Of a stretch of 64,000 nucleotides of DNA, positions 61,708 to 64,000 are shown piece after piece. Every line of letters starts with the position of its first letter. Within the stretch, counting starts at the first letter, position 1. Where the stretch lies: positions 37,607,784-37,671,783 of the forward strand of contig JAIUCV010000005.1 of the NCBI GenBank assembly GCA_026724425.1, written 5' to 3'. A program made the position numbers and the translations under genes. Below the pieces are notes generated by a model, which saw nothing but the letters and a program-made list of their open reading frames with translations, ran no database searches and was not told the DNA's origin. Origin of the DNA: Erythrophleum ivorense (taxonomy: Eukaryota; Streptophyta; Magnoliopsida; Fabales; Fabaceae).

Positions 61708-61844
61708 GAGGACCTTGATTTTGTACCCAGAATTGTGTTTATTTAATGATCTTCTTCATTTGCTTTGCATAAATTTGTTACACCATGACTCACTAATAAT
61801 AACCATGGGGTTTAAAAGAAAGAGTGAAATTGAAGTTTCAAAAT

Positions 61845-61901
<57 letters not shown>

Positions 61902-62114
61902 CCCATACGAATTTAAAGTGGGTGAGGTTGAAGTTTTAAACTCAGAGAGGGGAACAAAAAGAGGAGAAGTGAGGACCTTGATTTTGTGCCCAGAATTGTG
62001 TTTATTTAATGATCTTCTTCATTTGCTTTGCATAAATTTGTTACACCATGACTCACTAATAATAACCGTGGGGTTTAAAAGAAAGAGTGAAATTGAAGTT
62101 TCAAAATTATATAA

Positions 62115-62189
<75 letters not shown>

Positions 62190-62257
62190 ATACGAATTTA
62201 AAGTGGGTGAGGTTGAAGTTTTAAACTCAGAGAGGGGAACAAAAAGAGGAGAAGTGA
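61708..62257 (+). repeat. Tandem duplication with expanding (TA)n(GA)n tract
   Basis: Two head-to-tail copies, 61708-61970 (263 bp) and 61971-62257 (287 bp), starting GAGGACCTTGATTTTGT and ending AGAGGAGAAGTGA. They differ by a few bases (ATGGGG/GTGGGG, TTGTACCC/TTGTGCCC) and by the microsatellite inside: the first has a longer (TA)n and about 11 GA units, the second a shorter (TA)n and more than 25 GA units. The high identity shows a recent event. The open frames at 61918-62136 and 62019-62288 come from the repeat only. Confidence 0.93.
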
Positions 62258-64000
62258 CATGGCTATTTAATTTTTGGGGAAATATCATATTAGAAATGTT
62301 AGAAGGTGCAACGTCAATGAGAATCTCTGGTTGTAGAAGAAGCTATCTCTTTCAATTCGGAAAATATTTATATTAGAAGAGGTGTTGGATTCTTCGGAAA
62401 ATAAACAATTTACATGGCTTAATTTACAAATTCAGATAATTAGGGGCTCTAGAGTTATTGCCCAGAGTTAATGGGGCTATAATGCCATTACAACTCTTTG
62501 TTTTTTATATTTGTTGGGCCCTTTTATAATGTTGATTGATATCTTATTACCCAATTAGCATAACTTCTCGCCAACATAGCAAATCTTTTACATGGCACAC
62601 AATTGGCAAGTTTTAATTGCATCGCATGTAGTTCGAGCTATCAAACTGCAAATTCAGTTCCATAAAAAAAATTACTTTAATTTTTTTGAAGAGGGTGAAA
62701 AAGTTAATACCACAAAAATAGTTGTGTGGTCAGGCTAAGTGTTACATAGACTTAGATTTGTTATACAAATATGAAATTTTTTTAAATACACTTGATGCAT
62801 GGTGCATTTAAAAAAATTAATTGTTAAAATTGAATTTATATATATGTAGTTTATGTACAATCTAAGTGGGTCTACATGTAAAATAAATTTTAACCGTTAA
62901 ATATATAAATGACGTGACACATAAAGTATAGGTAAGAATTGCTCTAGAGGCACATTATTAGTGGACTTAACAATATTATTAACAAAATGTGTTAATTATG
63001 CGAAATCAATAGTTTGGGGTGTTGATTATAAACTTTTAAAAAAGAGAAGAATTAATTGCACATGAACATAACTTTAGAGGACTTCTATAAATTTTAGCCT
63101 TAATTATTTTGATCACAAAATTACCTCGAAATTTTTGAAGATTGTATAAAGAAGCCTTGTGGATTTGAGACCTGGGCCTATGAATTACTGAAATCTTCAA
63201 CAACATAGGGCACCGGCACAACCAGAAGTTCGTGTATCGTTACGGCCCAAGCCCATAGAGTGGGCAACAGTGCCTCAACCCTCCTACCATTTCCTAGTCG
63301 TCAATGGCTGTTTTGCCGTTTAGGAAAAGAGGAGGGACCATTAGGCTTCACTCAATCAAGGTTTTGTAAGATCTGTCTGATTGAAGCATAGGTCTTGGGA
63401 AAAAGAAAATTAATTAGTCACTGACTGACAGTGACACTGGATCATTTTTTTTTTGGGATAAGTATTCTACTTCTAATAAATCCCTTTTCAAAAATCTACC
63501 CACTGTCTTCTTCATGATTTCATAATTACTATTTCTCCTGTTTGAATGTATCGGAATTCTATTTAATTAGTAGACTATTAATTATTAGATGAGTTTATAT
63601 AATATTCAATATTATCATTGCCAAATGTTACTAAGCTAAATAATGATACGGTATGAGTAACATAAAATATTTGAAAACACAAACACAAACTCACTAATTT
63701 CATAATACTGACGTTATTATAAACCTTCGTTTAACTGGTAATTGATTGGAAACCCCAAAAAAAAAAAGGCGTGAATTATCAAAATTTAATAGACAGTTTT
63801 CTCTCACCGTCTGCTTTAAGATTTGTTTATGAGCCTTTATCAAAGGAAAAAAAAAAAAAAAAGGTTCATGAGGAGAAAGCTTTCACATGAGGTTTTCGGA
63901 AAGGGGGAACTGGAATGCGACTGCGAGGATGACATCCTCCACTTTTGCTTTTCGTTCACATTTTATTAATATGCAATAAAAATAATTGGTCTGTCATATC
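62258..64000. other. Unassigned region to window end
   Basis: Mostly AT-rich with no recognisable coding segment. 63175-63380 is less AT-rich (CCTGGGCCTATGAATTAC, GGCCCAAGCCCATAGAGTGG) and could be the end of an unseen element or near-gene DNA. The last 200 bp include an A run at 63848-63862. The minus-strand frame 63036-63221 has no domain. Confidence 0.35.

Overview
This window looks like repeat-dominated plant nuclear DNA, most likely from a eudicot. It is AT-rich, has no compact gene array, and is filled with the remains of plant transposon classes: LTR retrotransposons, CACTA, hAT, and Tourist-type and hAT-type MITEs. I found no intact host protein-coding gene, tRNA or rRNA. The only host-derived coding sequence I recognise is a broken fragment of a plastid translation factor EF-Ts gene, lying inside a hAT transposon. 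Most open reading frames here are short and are chance frames in AT-rich or repeat DNA.

Layout. 1-1550: 5'-truncated (by the window) LTR of family A, minus sense. 1551-3730: anonymous DNA with a relic of a family-A-like U3. 3736-7139: family A LTR, plus sense, with a perfect 5-bp target duplication (CTTTG). About 8301-19458: a decayed CACTA (En/Spm) transposon on the plus strand, with a TNP2-like transposase pseudogene, a Transposase_24 (TNP1-like) pseudogene, TTAGCGAC-type subterminal repeats and a 3' end TTCTTGTAGTG. Its second gene is split by a 72-bp minisatellite, and that array is itself split by a family B LTR (13440-17072, ACTA-type duplication). 19644-22360: family A LTR, minus sense. 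24650-30105: probable family C LTR carrying a nested family A LTR (26646-29362). 33102-33685: hAT-type MITE with perfect 8-bp duplication GTCTCACT. 35926-39604: family B LTR, minus sense, perfect duplication AAGAC. About 39975-41224: 3' fragment of a Ty1/copia element, minus strand. 41225-43311: truncated LTR D. 43312 to 50628 (or 51357): hAT transposon with BED-finger/dimerisation-domain transposase pseudogene and captured host exons. 53480-56080: AT-rich nested inverted repeats, including a 720-bp foldback. From 56316: a Tat/Ogre-like LTR with long T-rich tracts. 60965-61451: Tourist-like MITE with TTA duplication. 61708-62257: a tandem duplication with expanding (TA)n(GA)n. The rest is unassigned AT-rich DNA.

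Nothing here forms a working pathway. What can be read is a history of nested insertion and decay: CACTA first, then its intronic array, then LTR B; copia, then LTR D, then hAT; LTR C, then LTR A. The most interesting signals are the large LTR family, present only as solo copies, whose U3 regions carry clusters of different palindromes (TATAGCGA type in A, GTCGAC type in B), the minisatellite that hosts an LTR insertion, and the chimeric exon capture by the hAT element. All calls come from reading the sequence by eye. No alignment or database search was run.
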